A stretch of DNA of 64,000 bases from [Clostridium] clostridioforme AGR2157 (lineage in GTDB: Bacteria > Bacillota > Clostridia > Lachnospirales > Lachnospiraceae). The notes below the pieces were generated by a model that ran no database searches, had not been told where the DNA came from, and worked only from the letters and a program-made list of their open reading frames with translations. Shown one piece after another: positions 33,232 through 42,086 of the stretch (position 1 is its first letter; each line of letters starts with the position of its first letter). The stretch is taken from contig NZ_AUJR01000029.1 of NCBI RefSeq assembly GCF_000424325.1, positions 1 to 64,000 of the forward strand, given 5' to 3'. The position numbers and the translations under genes were made by a program.

Positions 33232-33258
33232 TATTTATTAAAATAAAGATGTACTGTT

Positions 33259-33284
33259 ATTAGGGAGAAGAAATTCTCCCTAAT
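33259..33284 (+). promoter_or_regulatory. Intercistronic stem-loop with GAAA tetraloop
   Basis: A perfect 11-bp stem (33259-33269 with 33274-33284) is closed by GAAA, 27 bases after the mglB stop. No T-run follows, so it is more likely an RNA-stabilising or partial-termination hairpin. It would favour excess binding protein over the ATPase and permease. Confidence 0.6.
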
Positions 33285-33329
33285 ATTAAATACTGAAACC
33301 TATCAATCTACATATACAGGAGTAAAATA

Positions 33330-34838
33330 ATGGCAGATAAGAAAGATGATATCGTCTTATCAATACGCGGTATGAGCAAGTCCTTCGGCCGGAACAGAGT
33401 TCTGGACCATATCAACCTGGATGTGAAGCGCGGAACCGTTATGGGGCTTATGGGTGAGAACGGAGCTGGTAAGTCAACCATGATGAAGTGCCTTTTCGGC
33501 ACCTACCAGAAAGACGAGGGAAATATCTTCCTGAACGGCAAGGAAGTAAGCTTTTCCGGACCAAAGGATGCTCTTGAAAACGGCATTGCAATGGTTCACC
33601 AGGAATTGAATCAGTGTCTGGAACGGAATGTAATTGACAATTTATTCCTCGGACGTTATCCGGTCAATTCCATGGGTGTAATTGATGAAGGCAGGATGAA
33701 AAAGGAAGCAGCCGAGCTCTTTAGAAAATTGGGAATGACCGTTAACCTCACTCAGCCCATGAGCCGCATGTCCGTATCACAGAGGCAGATGTGCGAAATC
33801 GCCAAGGCCATCTCCTACAATTCAAGGGTGATTGTTCTGGATGAGCCCACATCCTCCCTGACCGTGCAGGAGGTTAATAAGCTCTTCGAGATGATGAGGA
33901 TGTTAAAGGAGCAGGGAATCGCCCTGATTTATATTTCCCACAAGATGGATGAGATTTTTGAAATCTGCGATGAGATATCAGTGCTTCGGGACGGCAATCT
34001 GGTTATGACAAAGAGCACCAAGGATGCAAACATGAATGAGCTGATTGCGGCAATGGTCGGCCGTTCCCTTGATAACCGGTTCCCGCCTGTTGACAATACC
34101 CCCGGTGATGTGATTCTGTCCATCCAGAATCTGTCCACAAAGTTTGAGCCTCACTTGCAGGATGTTTCATTTGACGTAAAAGAAGGAGAAATATTCGGGC
34201 TGTACGGCCTGGTAGGAGCAGGGCGCACGGAACTTCTGGAAACAATCTTTGGTGTCCGCACCAGAGCGGCGGGACGTGTTTATTTTAATAACCGTCTTAT
34301 GAATTTCAGCAGCGCAAAGGAAGCCATGGAGCATGGTTTTGCCATGATTACCGAGGAGCGGAAGGCAAATGGCCTGTTTTTAAAAGGGGACCTTACCTTT
34401 AATACCACCATTGCCAATCTGCAGCAGTATATGTCGGGCATAGCGCTTTCCGATGCAAAGATGATAAAGGCCACGTCAAACGAAATTAAGATCATGCACA
34501 CCAAGTGCATGGGCCCCGACGATATGATTTCCAGCCTTTCCGGCGGAAATCAGCAGAAGGTCATTTTCGGAAAGTGGCTGGAGCGCAGTCCGCAGGTGTT
34601 TATGATGGACGAACCTACACGAGGAATCGACGTGGGCGCAAAGTATGAAATATATGAGCTTATCATCAATATGGCGAAGCAGGGGAAGACAATCATCGTT
34701 GTTTCTTCTGAGATGCCGGAGATTCTCGGAATTACAAACCGTATTGGTGTTATGTCAAATGGACGTCTTTCCGGAATTGTTAATACAAAAGAGACAAATC
34801 AGGAAGAACTTTTAAGGCTCAGTGCAAAATACCTATAA
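33330..34838 (+). CDS. mglA: Galactose/methyl-galactoside-type ABC transporter ATPase MglA
   Basis: The 502-residue ATPase has two ABC domains in tandem, typical of ribose/galactose importers. Domain 1 has GENGAGKSTMMKCLFG, a degenerate signature MSVSQRQMCEIAKAI and Walker B VIVLDEPTSSL. Domain 2 has an atypical P-loop GLVGAGRTELLE, the signature LSGGNQQKVIFGKWL and VFMMDEPTRGIDVG. Asymmetric sites of this kind are usual in MglA/RbsA. It powers import through MglC. Confidence 0.93.
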   Translation: MADKKDDIVLSIRGMSKSFGRNRVLDHINLDVKRGTVMGLMGENGAGKSTMMKCLFGTYQKDEGNIFLNGKEVSFSGPKDALENGIAMVHQELNQCLERNVIDNLFLGRYPVNSMGVIDEGRMKKEAAELFRKLGMTVNLTQPMSRMSVSQRQMCEIAKAISYNSRVIVLDEPTSSLTVQEVNKLFEMMRMLKEQGIALIYISHKMDEIFEICDEISVLRDGNLVMTKSTKDANMNELIAAMVGRSLDNRFPPVDNTPGDVILSIQNLSTKFEPHLQDVSFDVKEGEIFGLYGLVGAGRTELLETIFGVRTRAAGRVYFNNRLMNFSSAKEAMEHGFAMITEERKANGLFLKGDLTFNTTIANLQQYMSGIALSDAKMIKATSNEIKIMHTKCMGPDDMISSLSGGNQQKVIFGKWLERSPQVFMMDEPTRGIDVGAKYEIYELIINMAKQGKTIIVVSSEMPEILGITNRIGVMSNGRLSGIVNTKETNQEELLRLSAKYL

Positions 34839-34847
34839 GGGGGATTC

Positions 34848-36509
34848 ATGGATATGGCGAAAGGAAACAATGAGACTCTTACGGCTGAACAGGAAATGCG
34901 GCTGCGCCAGCCAATTGAGGATTATGTTGGCGAAATTCAGAAAAAAATCGACAGTCTCAGAGCGGACGGCACAAACAAGGTAGTCGCTCTGCAAAATAGT
35001 ATTGATGCAACAAAGAGAGACCGTTCCCTTACAAAGGAAGAAAGGGAAAACAGAATTGCGGCTAACAGCACGGAGATGGAGAAAGCAAAGGCTGTTGAGT
35101 CAAAGAACAAGGATGAGATTGCAAAATTAATCTCCGATGCGGAGAGTTACCTTAAGGCACATTTTGATAAGGATTATTATCTGCCGTTAAAGGAAAGCTG
35201 TGAGCGGGAAAAAGCGCTTGCAAAGGAAAAATACGACATTAAAGTTGCGGAACTGAACAAAGAACATGAAAATACCCTCTCAAAGCTTACGGACCATCAG
35301 GAGATAAAGGATGAGAAGTATGTTCATAAGAACCGCCTGTTTGACGCAAAGATGGACCTGGACAAGGAGCTTCAGCGGATCAAGGACAGAAGGCATGCGG
35401 CATTTGTCTGGCAGTATCACCTGATTGACATGCTCCGCCTGTCTAAATTCACCTTCATGGAGACCAGGGCGCAGAAATGGGAGAACTATAAATATACATT
35501 CAACCGCAGGACATTCTTACTGCAGAATGGACTGTATATCGCTATTATCCTGATTTTCATCGGACTGTGTATCGCTGCGCCGGTGATAAAGAATGTTCAG
35601 CTGCTTACCTATAATAACGTTTTAAATATCTTGCAGCAGGCTTCTCCGAGAATGTTCCTGGCTCTGGGCGTTGCTGGACTCATCCTCCTTACCGGTACGG
35701 ACCTTTCCATAGGACGTATGGTTGGTATGGGCATGACCACCGCGACAATCATCATGCATCAGGGCATCAACACAGGCGCTGTGTTCGGACACGTGTTTGA
35801 CTTCACAGGCATGCCCATTGGAGTAAGAGTGGTATTTGCCCTGGTAATGTGTATCATCTTATGTACATGCTTTACGGCCATCGGAGGTTTCTTTACCGCT
35901 AAATTCAAGATGCATCCGTTCATTTCAACCATGGCCAACATGCTGGTCATTTTTGGACTTGTAACATATGCCACAAAGGGTGTATCCTTTGGTGCCATTG
36001 AACCGGCTATTCCAAAGATGATTATTCCAAAAATAAACGGGTTCCCAACCATTATCCTGTGGGCAGTGGCTGCCATCGTAATCGTATGGTTCATCTGGAA
36101 CAAGACCACCTTCGGCAAGAATTTATACGCAGTAGGCGGTAACCCGGAAGCAGCAGCTGTTTCAGGTATCTCCGTATTCGGAGTAACCATGGGAGCATTC
36201 ATTCTGGCAGGCATCCTTTACGGATTCGGATCCTGGCTGGAATGCGCAAGAATGGTAGGTTCCGGCTCCGCTGCTTACGGCCAGGGCTGGGAGATGGATG
36301 CAATCGCAGCCTGCGTGGTTGGCGGCGTATCCTTTACCGGCGGTATCGGTAAGATTTCAGGCGTAGTAGTCGGCGTACTTATATTCACCGTACTCATCTA
36401 CTCCCTTACCATTCTCGGTATTGACACAAACCTTCAGTTCGTATTCGAGGGCATCATTATTATAACCGCTGTAACACTTGACTGCTTGAAGTATGTTCAG
36501 AAGAAGTAA
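34848..36509 (+). CDS. mglC: Galactose-type ABC transporter permease MglC with N-terminal helical extension
   Basis: Residues from about 223 to 553 form a usual RbsC/MglC permease with multiple membrane helices (LYIAIILIFIGLCIAAPVI, then ALGVAGLILLTGTDLSIGRM and VGGVSFTGGIGKISGVVVG). In front lies a ~220-residue hydrophilic region, very rich in Lys, Glu, Asp and Ala with heptad-like spacing (for example residues 75-180), predicted helical or coiled-coil and cytoplasmic. E. coli MglC has no such domain (336 residues). Nothing in it is recognised as an enzyme. The frame is continuous from a start preceded by AAGGGGGA. The gene ends at the paired repeat elements. Confidence 0.87.
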   Translation: MDMAKGNNETLTAEQEMRLRQPIEDYVGEIQKKIDSLRADGTNKVVALQNSIDATKRDRSLTKEERENRIAANSTEMEKAKAVESKNKDEIAKLISDAESYLKAHFDKDYYLPLKESCEREKALAKEKYDIKVAELNKEHENTLSKLTDHQEIKDEKYVHKNRLFDAKMDLDKELQRIKDRRHAAFVWQYHLIDMLRLSKFTFMETRAQKWENYKYTFNRRTFLLQNGLYIAIILIFIGLCIAAPVIKNVQLLTYNNVLNILQQASPRMFLALGVAGLILLTGTDLSIGRMVGMGMTTATIIMHQGINTGAVFGHVFDFTGMPIGVRVVFALVMCIILCTCFTAIGGFFTAKFKMHPFISTMANMLVIFGLVTYATKGVSFGAIEPAIPKMIIPKINGFPTIILWAVAAIVIVWFIWNKTTFGKNLYAVGGNPEAAAVSGISVFGVTMGAFILAGILYGFGSWLECARMVGSGSAAYGQGWEMDAIAACVVGGVSFTGGIGKISGVVVGVLIFTVLIYSLTILGIDTNLQFVFEGIIIITAVTLDCLKYVQKK

Positions 36510-36517
36510 GTAAGTTA

Positions 36518-36778
36518 GGTGTTTCCGTCCGTGATTGAAATAAGTCTGGGGGCTGTGGATACGGCTGCGGGACTAGTATTTCTAGGACGCTGAAAATCGG
36601 CTAAATACAAGAGGCTGGCTGCCAAAACTCGCGGCCAAGCCTCTTTTTATATTTAGGTACTGAGCTCAAACAGTTGTCAGCCAGCCTCTTAACGCCGCTT
36701 TCCACCGTCCAAGAACTACACGCCCCTGTAGATGCATCCACATCCCCCAGCCTTATTTCAATCACCCACCACGCACCT
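36518..36778 (+). repeat. Structured ~235-nt element, copy 1 (forward), with 30-bp terminal stem
   Basis: Core 36531-36765: arms 36531-36560 and 36736-36765 are complementary at 28 of 30 positions. Inside are further helices: AAGAGGCTGGC can pair with GCCAAGCCTCTT (ending in TTTTT, 36609-36646) or, alternatively, with the later CAGCCAGCCTCTT (36678-36690). There is also a small hairpin CTACA-CGCCCC-TGTAG (36716-36731). Blocks conserved with copy 2 include CGGCTAAATRCAAGAGGCTG, CAAAACTCGCGG, CAGTTGTCAG and CTTAACGCCG. No convincing ORF is present. The first hairpin may also end mglC transcription. It could be a structured RNA or a palindromic mobile element. Confidence 0.8.
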
Positions 36779-36868
36779 CCCTTCACCAAAAAAAGGAGTG
36801 ATGCGACAGCAGGACTATCTGTTTTTTCGTTTTATCTGCGCCATGGATGCAAGTGATGCAGGAGCGAT

Positions 36869-37128
36869 GGGTACGTAGTGGGTGAGGGAAAGGGAGAGGG
36901 GGGAGTGGGATGCATCTACAGGGGCGTGTAGGGGTTAGTCTGCGGGAACCGGCGTTAAGAGGCTGACTGACAACTGTCTGAGCCCGATACCTGAAGGCAG
37001 AAAGAGACTGACCGCGAGTTTTGTCAGTCAGCCTCTTGCATTTAGCCGGTTTCCGGAGGCTTAGCCCTACTAGCCCCGCAGCCGTATCCCACTCCCCCCT
37101 CTCCCTTTCCCTCACGGACGGAGGAACC
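36869..37128 (-). repeat. Structured ~235-nt element, copy 2 (reverse), with perfect 30-bp terminal stem
   Basis: Arms 36882-36911 and 37086-37115 are perfectly complementary over 30 bases. Read on the minus strand, the core aligns with copy 1 almost end to end, yet the terminal stem differs at 13 of 30 positions with matching changes on the other arm. Short flanks are shared too (CCGTCC before, CCACYACGYACC after). The ~90 bases between the copies (36779-36868) hold no recognisable gene. The two copies lie tail to tail between mglC and the CYTH gene, so the whole 36.5-37.1 kb gap is non-coding. Confidence 0.8.
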
Positions 37129-37147
37129 TCCCCCTCCCCCGCATCTA

Positions 37148-37600
37148 CTACCTCCCACAAGCCAACCTACTATTTTGATACTCCCTGGTAAACGTAACAT
37201 CCTTCCCAAACCACTTTGGGGGCTGGAAGGACAGGGCTTCTTCTTCGGTGGGGAATTCCACCTCGGCCAGAATGAGGCCGGCGTAGCGGCCTTCGAAGAC
37301 GTCCAGTTCAATGGTCAGATGGACGGAGTCATCCAGGGGGATGAGATAGCGTTTTTTTGTGAGTATAACGCCGTCGGCCTTGGGCAGAAGGTGGGAGTAG
37401 GCTTCGCGGGTCAGCGGAAGATTGTATTCTTCCCTGGACAGGAGCCCCCTGCCCTTATAGGTGAGATAGAAGTCCTCATCCTCCTGACGGATGCGGACCA
37501 CCGGGTCAGTGCAGAGATAGGCCTGTTCAATCTGATGGAAGGGATGGGTGTCATAGCCCTCCGGAAGACAGGGAACCAGGAATTTACGTTCGATTTCCAT
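37148..37600 (-). CDS. CYTH-domain (triphosphate tunnel) protein
   Basis: The 150-residue protein begins MEIERKFLV, the ExExK signature of CYTH/TTM proteins. Alternating charged residues on beta strands follow (VVRIRQEDEDFYLTYKG, LTIELDVFEGRYAGLILAEVEF). Family members bind triphosphates in a tunnel with divalent metals; bacterial ones are often tripolyphosphatases, and CyaB-like cyclases are a minority. The substrate here is unknown, though a polyphosphate enzyme lies elsewhere in the window. AAGGAGG precedes the start. It converges on the repeat elements. Confidence 0.85.
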   Translation of the reverse strand: MEIERKFLVPCLPEGYDTHPFHQIEQAYLCTDPVVRIRQEDEDFYLTYKGRGLLSREEYNLPLTREAYSHLLPKADGVILTKKRYLIPLDDSVHLTIELDVFEGRYAGLILAEVEFPTEEEALSFQPPKWFGKDVTFTREYQNSRLACGR

Positions 37601-37757
37601 ATGGGAAAACCTCCTTGCTGTGATTGTCGATTAGTGGATTTTACTAACTATTTTCATTTTTTCCATTTTACAATCATATCATTTAACTCTTTTCCTGAAA
37701 AGTGATAAATGATAAAATAAAACTACTATGCGGTAAATGGCGGAAAGGGAGATTATT

Positions 37758-38312
37758 ATGGCAAAGGTTTATGCATTTCTTGCGGATGGACTGGAAGAGG
37801 TTGAATGTCTTGCGGTTGTGGACGTGCTCCGGCGTTCCGGTGTGGAGGTGACGCTGGTGTCTGTTACAGGGAACAGGAAAGTAACTGGTTCTCATGGAAT
37901 TGAGTTGGGGACTGACGCCCTGTTTGAGGATGTGGATCCGGATGTGGCAGATGTGCTGTTTTTGCCCGGAGGAATGCCGGGAACGAACAATCTGAAAGCA
38001 CATAAGGGTCTGGGAGCGGCTGTGGAGTGTGCCAACAAGCAGGGCAGAAGGATTGCGGCCATCTGCGCGGCGCCAAGCATCCTGGGGAGCATGGGGCTCT
38101 TAAAGGGCAGGACGGCCACCTGCTATCCGGGATTTGAGGACCAGCTCACAGGCGTGTCCTACACCAGCCAGGGTGTTGTGACGGATGGCAACATCACCAC
38201 CGGCAGGGGCCTGGGATTTGCCCTTGATATGGGACTGGAACTGATTCGCCTGCTTCAGGGTTCCCAGCAGGCCCAGAAGATTGCAGCGGCGATCCAGTAC
38301 AACTGGGGATAG
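37758..38312 (+). CDS. DJ-1/PfpI family protein (ThiJ/YajL-like)
   Basis: The 184-residue protein carries the DJ-1 nucleophile elbow IAAICAAPSILG with the reactive cysteine, the conserved early glutamate in FLADGLEEVECLAVVD, and FLPGGMPGTNNL. It resembles YajL/ThiJ, which are linked to protein deglycation, chaperone or glyoxalase-like roles; the exact activity is not readable. The start at 37758 follows AAAGGGAGA. The longer frame from 37737 is unlikely. Confidence 0.88.
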   Translation: MAKVYAFLADGLEEVECLAVVDVLRRSGVEVTLVSVTGNRKVTGSHGIELGTDALFEDVDPDVADVLFLPGGMPGTNNLKAHKGLGAAVECANKQGRRIAAICAAPSILGSMGLLKGRTATCYPGFEDQLTGVSYTSQGVVTDGNITTGRGLGFALDMGLELIRLLQGSQQAQKIAAAIQYNWG

Positions 38313-38393
38313 CATCCGGACGAGGGAAACTCCCGTTCTGTTCCATATCATGTGTATGTGGGATGGAATGGAAGTTTTTTTTGTAAAAAACGC

Positions 38394-38422
38394 TGGTGTT
38401 TTTAAAATGAGCATGCTATAAT
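38394..38422 (+). promoter_or_regulatory. Extended -10 promoter of tig
   Basis: TGCTATAAT (TG-C-TATAAT, -10 at 38417-38422) is a strong extended -10. The -35 position (TGGTGT, 38394-38399) is weak. The start of transcription would be about 65 bases before the tig ATG. The remainder of the 180-bp gap holds nothing else recognised. Confidence 0.55.
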
Positions 38423-38493
38423 GGTACATTGAAGTGTAGCGCCCTCATGGATTATGGGCGAACCACATATATTTTAAGGAGGAACCCGTAAAA

Positions 38494-39780
38494 ATGAGTG
38501 TACAAGTAGAAAAATTAGAAAAAAACATGGCCAAACTGACAATAGAGTTAAGCGCAGAGCAGTTTGAGGATGCAATGAAAAAAGCCTTCAATAAGAGTAA
38601 GAACAAGTTTAATATTCCAGGCTTCCGTAAGGGCAAAGCACCTCGCGCCATGATTGAAAAGATGTATGGCGAAGGCATCTTTTATGAGGATGCTGCTGAT
38701 GAAGCCATCAACGCAACCTGCATGGAGGCAATGAATGAAAGCGGACTGGAGATCGTTTCCAGACCGGAAGTTGCCGTTGAGCAGATTGGCAAGGACAAGC
38801 CGTTCATCTATACCGCAACCGTAGCCGTAAGACCGGAAGTGACCCTGGGCGAGTACAAGGGCATCGAGGTAGAGAAGGTGGATGCAGCTGTTAAGCCGGA
38901 GGATGTGGAAGCCGAGCTCAAGAAGGTTCAGGAGCAGAACGCAAGACTTCTGACTGTAGAGGACAGGCCGGTTGCTGACGGCGACCAGACAGTCATTGAC
39001 TTCGAGGGATTTGTTGACGGCAAGACATTTGACGGCGGCAAGGCAGCTGATTACCCATTGACCATTGGTTCCCATTCCTTCATCGATACATTTGAGGAGC
39101 AGCTGGTTGGCAAGAGCATTGGCGAAGAGTGCGAGATTAACGTAACCTTCCCGGAAGAGTATCATGCAGCTGAACTGGCCGGAAAGCCGGCAACCTTTAA
39201 GGTGACTGTAAAGGAAATCAAGGTAAAGGAACTTCCGGAACTGGATGATGAGTTTGCAGGAGAGGTTTCTGAATTTGACACTCTGGATGAATACAAGAAG
39301 GATATTGAGACAAAGGTTCTTGAGAGAAAGCAGAAAGAAGCTGCTTCCGAAAACGAGAACCGTGTAGTTGACAAAGTAGTGGCAGGCGCTTCCATGGAGA
39401 TTCCTGACAGGATGGTGGAAGGCCAGATTGACAACATGGTTCAGGAAACAGCCCGCCGTATGGAGAGCCAGGGTCTGTCCATGGATCTGTACCTGAAGTA
39501 TACTGGCATGACCATGGAGCAGATGAGAGAGCAGATGAAGCCGCAGGCCTTAAAGAGAATCCAGACCAGACTGGTGCTTGAGGAAGTTGTAAAGGCTGAG
39601 AACCTGCAGGTTTCCGACGAGAGACTGGATGAGGAGATTGCCAAGATGGCGGCCGCTTACCAGATGGAGGCTGACAAGTTAAAGGGTTATATGTCAGACC
39701 GTGATAAGGACCAGATGAAGGAAGATATTGCTGTTCAGGAAGCTGTTGATTTCCTGGTGGCAGAAGCAAAACTGGTATAA
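38494..39780 (+). CDS. tig: Trigger factor (ribosome-associated chaperone and prolyl isomerase)
   Basis: The 428-residue protein has the ribosome-binding loop FNIPGFRKGKAPRAMIEK (about 44-61), an FKBP-type PPIase domain (about 155-245, with GDQTVIDFEGFVDGKTFDGG and LVGKSIGEECEINVTFPEEY) and a helical C-terminal chaperone domain. It binds nascent chains at the ribosome exit. AGGAGG precedes the ATG. It heads the tig-clpP-clpX-lon-yihA region common in Firmicutes. Confidence 0.96.
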   Translation: MSVQVEKLEKNMAKLTIELSAEQFEDAMKKAFNKSKNKFNIPGFRKGKAPRAMIEKMYGEGIFYEDAADEAINATCMEAMNESGLEIVSRPEVAVEQIGKDKPFIYTATVAVRPEVTLGEYKGIEVEKVDAAVKPEDVEAELKKVQEQNARLLTVEDRPVADGDQTVIDFEGFVDGKTFDGGKAADYPLTIGSHSFIDTFEEQLVGKSIGEECEINVTFPEEYHAAELAGKPATFKVTVKEIKVKELPELDDEFAGEVSEFDTLDEYKKDIETKVLERKQKEAASENENRVVDKVVAGASMEIPDRMVEGQIDNMVQETARRMESQGLSMDLYLKYTGMTMEQMREQMKPQALKRIQTRLVLEEVVKAENLQVSDERLDEEIAKMAAAYQMEADKLKGYMSDRDKDQMKEDIAVQEAVDFLVAEAKLV

Positions 39781-39964
39781 TTCACATATGATACGGGGGG
39801 TTCACAGCGCTTATTTAACTGGCTTTGAATCTCCCTGGTTTCTTATAAGTGAACTAGCCACTGCACTAGACTCGCGAAATACCTCGTCAAGTGCCAGTGA
39901 CATATATCGCACGTAAGTGTCTGAAAGACAGACACTAAGTGCTCATAACTAGGAGGATGGTTAA
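39781..39964 (+). other. clpP leader / tig-clpP intergenic region with hairpins
   Basis: No gene is present. It contains a clear 8-bp hairpin (39916-39936: AGTGTCTG-AAAGA-CAGACACT) just upstream of the clpP ribosome site AGGAGG, and a weaker upstream pairing between GCCACTG-CACT and AGTGCCAGTG. No T-run and no CIRCE or CtsR box were recognised. Confidence 0.4.
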
Positions 39965-40546
39965 ATGAGTTTAGTACCTTATGTCATTGAGCAGACCAGC
40001 CGCGGCGAGCGTTCTTATGACATCTATTCAAGATTACTGAAGGAGAGGATTATATTCCTGGGCGAGGAAGTAAACGATGTGTCCGCAAGCCTTGTGGTGG
40101 CACAGCTCTTATTCCTGGAGTCAGAGGACCCAGGCAAGGATATCCATCTGTATATCAACAGCCCGGGCGGTTCTGTATCTGCGGGATTTGCCATCTATGA
40201 CACCATGAACTATATTAAGTGCGATGTGTCTACCATCTGTATCGGCATGGCAGCCAGCATGGGCGCATTCCTTCTTTCCGGAGGCGCCAAAGGCAAGCGT
40301 TTCGCTCTGCCTAATGCTGAAATCATGATTCATCAGCCTTCCGGCGGGGCCAAGGGTCAGGCCACAGAGATTAAAATTGTGGCGGAGAATATCTTAAAGA
40401 CAAGAAAGAAATTAAACGAAATCCTGGCAGCAAACACAGGGAAGCCCCTGGAAGTGATTGAGCGCGATACGGAGCGTGACAATTACATGTCTGCATCGGA
40501 GGCCAAGGAATACGGCCTTATTGATGAAATCATCGCACATCATTAG
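39965..40546 (+). CDS. clpP: ATP-dependent Clp protease proteolytic subunit
   Basis: The 193-residue serine protease forms the tetradecameric chamber used with ClpX. The catalytic serine is in [16 protein letters not shown], the histidine in [15 protein letters not shown], and the acid residue follows in the [12 protein letters not shown] region. It is followed by clpX, its ATPase partner. Confidence 0.97.
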   Translation: MSLVPYVIEQTSRGERSYDIYSRLLKERIIFLGEEVNDVSASLVVAQLLFLESEDPGKDIHLYINSPGGSVSAGFAIYDTMNYIKCDVSTICIGMAASMGAFLLSGGAKGKRFALPNAEIMIHQPSGGAKGQATEIKIVAENILKTRKKLNEILAANTGKPLEVIERDTERDNYMSASEAKEYGLIDEIIAHH

Positions 40547-40617
40547 TGCTGCGGCGCTAAGGCATCAGGCCGGTAACGTAAAACAGCAAGTAAAGGATAT
40601 GAAAGGTTAGGTATCGT

Positions 40618-41937
40618 ATGCCAATGAGACCAGATGACACGATTCGGTGCTCCTTCTGCGGAAGGACACAGGATCAGGTACGAAAGATGATTGCCGGAGC
40701 GGGCAACAACAATGTGTATATCTGTGACGAGTGCATAGAATTGTGCTCTGAGATTCTGGAAGAGGAGCTGGAAGGCCAGGATGAAGGGGGGAGCCCTGCA
40801 CTGGCCGATATACGTCTTCTGAAGCCAAAGGAAATCAAAGCATTTTTAGACGAATATGTCATCGGACAGGATGACGCCAAGAAGGTGTTGTCCGTTGCGG
40901 TTTACAATCACTACAAGAGGGTGACGGCATGCCAGAACATGGACGTGGATGTGCAGAAGAGCAACATCCTCATGGTAGGGCCCACTGGCTCAGGTAAGAC
41001 CTATCTGGCCCAGACCCTGGCTAAGATTCTCAATGTTCCCTTTGCCATTGCAGACGCTACTGCACTGACAGAGGCCGGATATGTGGGCGAGGATGTGGAG
41101 AACATTCTGTTAAAGCTTATCCAGGCAGCTGATTATGACATCTCCCGTGCCGAATACGGCATTATATATATTGACGAGATTGATAAGATTACCAAGAAGT
41201 CCGAAAATGTATCCATCACCAGGGATGTTTCAGGCGAGGGCGTCCAGCAGGCGCTTCTCAAGATTCTGGAGGGTACAGTTGCCAGCGTTCCGCCTCAGGG
41301 CGGCAGGAAGCATCCGCACCAGGAGCTTCTTCAGATTGATACCACCAACATCCTGTTTATCTGCGGCGGTGCCTTTGATGGCCTGGAGAAGATTGTGGAG
41401 CAGCGCATCAGCGCCGGTTCCATTGGTTTCAACGCCGAGGTGGCAAATAAGAACGACCTGAACATCGATGAGCTGCTCAAGAAGGTGGAGCCAAAGGATT
41501 TGACCAAGTTCGGGCTGATTCCCGAGTTCATAGGCCGTGTGCCGGTGATGGTTTCTCTGGAACAGCTGACAAAGGACGCCATGGTGCGCATCCTGTCAGA
41601 GCCGAAAAATGCCCTGATGAGACAGTACCAGAAGCTGTTTGAGCTGGACAATGTGAAGCTGGAATTCACCCAGGAGGCTCTGGAGGAAATTGCACAGCTG
41701 GCAGTAGACCGCAAGATTGGCGCCAGAGGACTGCGCTCTATCCTTGAATCAGTGATGATGGACCTTATGTATGAGATTCCGTCCGACGATTCTATCGGAA
41801 TCTGTACCATTACCAGAGACGTAGTGAGAAAAGCAGGACAGCCGGAATTAGTATACCGCGACATGCCTCCTGCATCTGCCCGAAAACCGTTGTCAGAACG
41901 GCTTAGAGGGGACAGCAAGACAGGAGAAATTGCGTAG
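40618..41937 (+). CDS. clpX: ATP-dependent Clp protease ATP-binding subunit ClpX
   Basis: The 439-residue AAA+ unfoldase has an N-terminal C4 zinc-binding domain (CSFCGRTQ at 11-18, CDECIELC at 37-44), Walker [17 protein letters not shown], Walker [12 protein letters not shown], and the IGF loop used to dock on ClpP in the [12 protein letters not shown] region. It unfolds tagged substrates into ClpP. Confidence 0.97.
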   Translation: MPMRPDDTIRCSFCGRTQDQVRKMIAGAGNNNVYICDECIELCSEILEEELEGQDEGGSPALADIRLLKPKEIKAFLDEYVIGQDDAKKVLSVAVYNHYKRVTACQNMDVDVQKSNILMVGPTGSGKTYLAQTLAKILNVPFAIADATALTEAGYVGEDVENILLKLIQAADYDISRAEYGIIYIDEIDKITKKSENVSITRDVSGEGVQQALLKILEGTVASVPPQGGRKHPHQELLQIDTTNILFICGGAFDGLEKIVEQRISAGSIGFNAEVANKNDLNIDELLKKVEPKDLTKFGLIPEFIGRVPVMVSLEQLTKDAMVRILSEPKNALMRQYQKLFELDNVKLEFTQEALEEIAQLAVDRKIGARGLRSILESVMMDLMYEIPSDDSIGICTITRDVVRKAGQPELVYRDMPPASARKPLSERLRGDSKTGEIA

Positions 41938-41975
41938 GCTGTCATGCTCCTGTGACAATTTAGAAGAAAGAAAGG

Positions 41976-42053
41976 GCCGCTGCAAATCAGATATGACCCG
42001 GACCAGAAGGCCTGTTTTCCGGCCGGTCCGGCACCTGCATTGCAGCGGCTTTT
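41976..42053 (+). terminator. Rho-independent terminator after clpX, long two-part hairpin
   Basis: An outer 10-bp stem GCCGCTGCAA / TTGCAGCGGC (41976-41985, 42040-42049) encloses an inner stem CCGGACC / GGTCCGG and is followed by TTTT. It separates clpX from lon. Confidence 0.75.
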
Positions 42054-42086
42054 AAATGGTTAAGATACAAGAGGTGAAGATTGAGA

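Noticed and set aside
36783-37311. Minus-strand frames across the paired repeat elements
   Set aside because: They run through the structured repeats and into the CYTH gene; low-complexity G/S-rich translations, not proteins.
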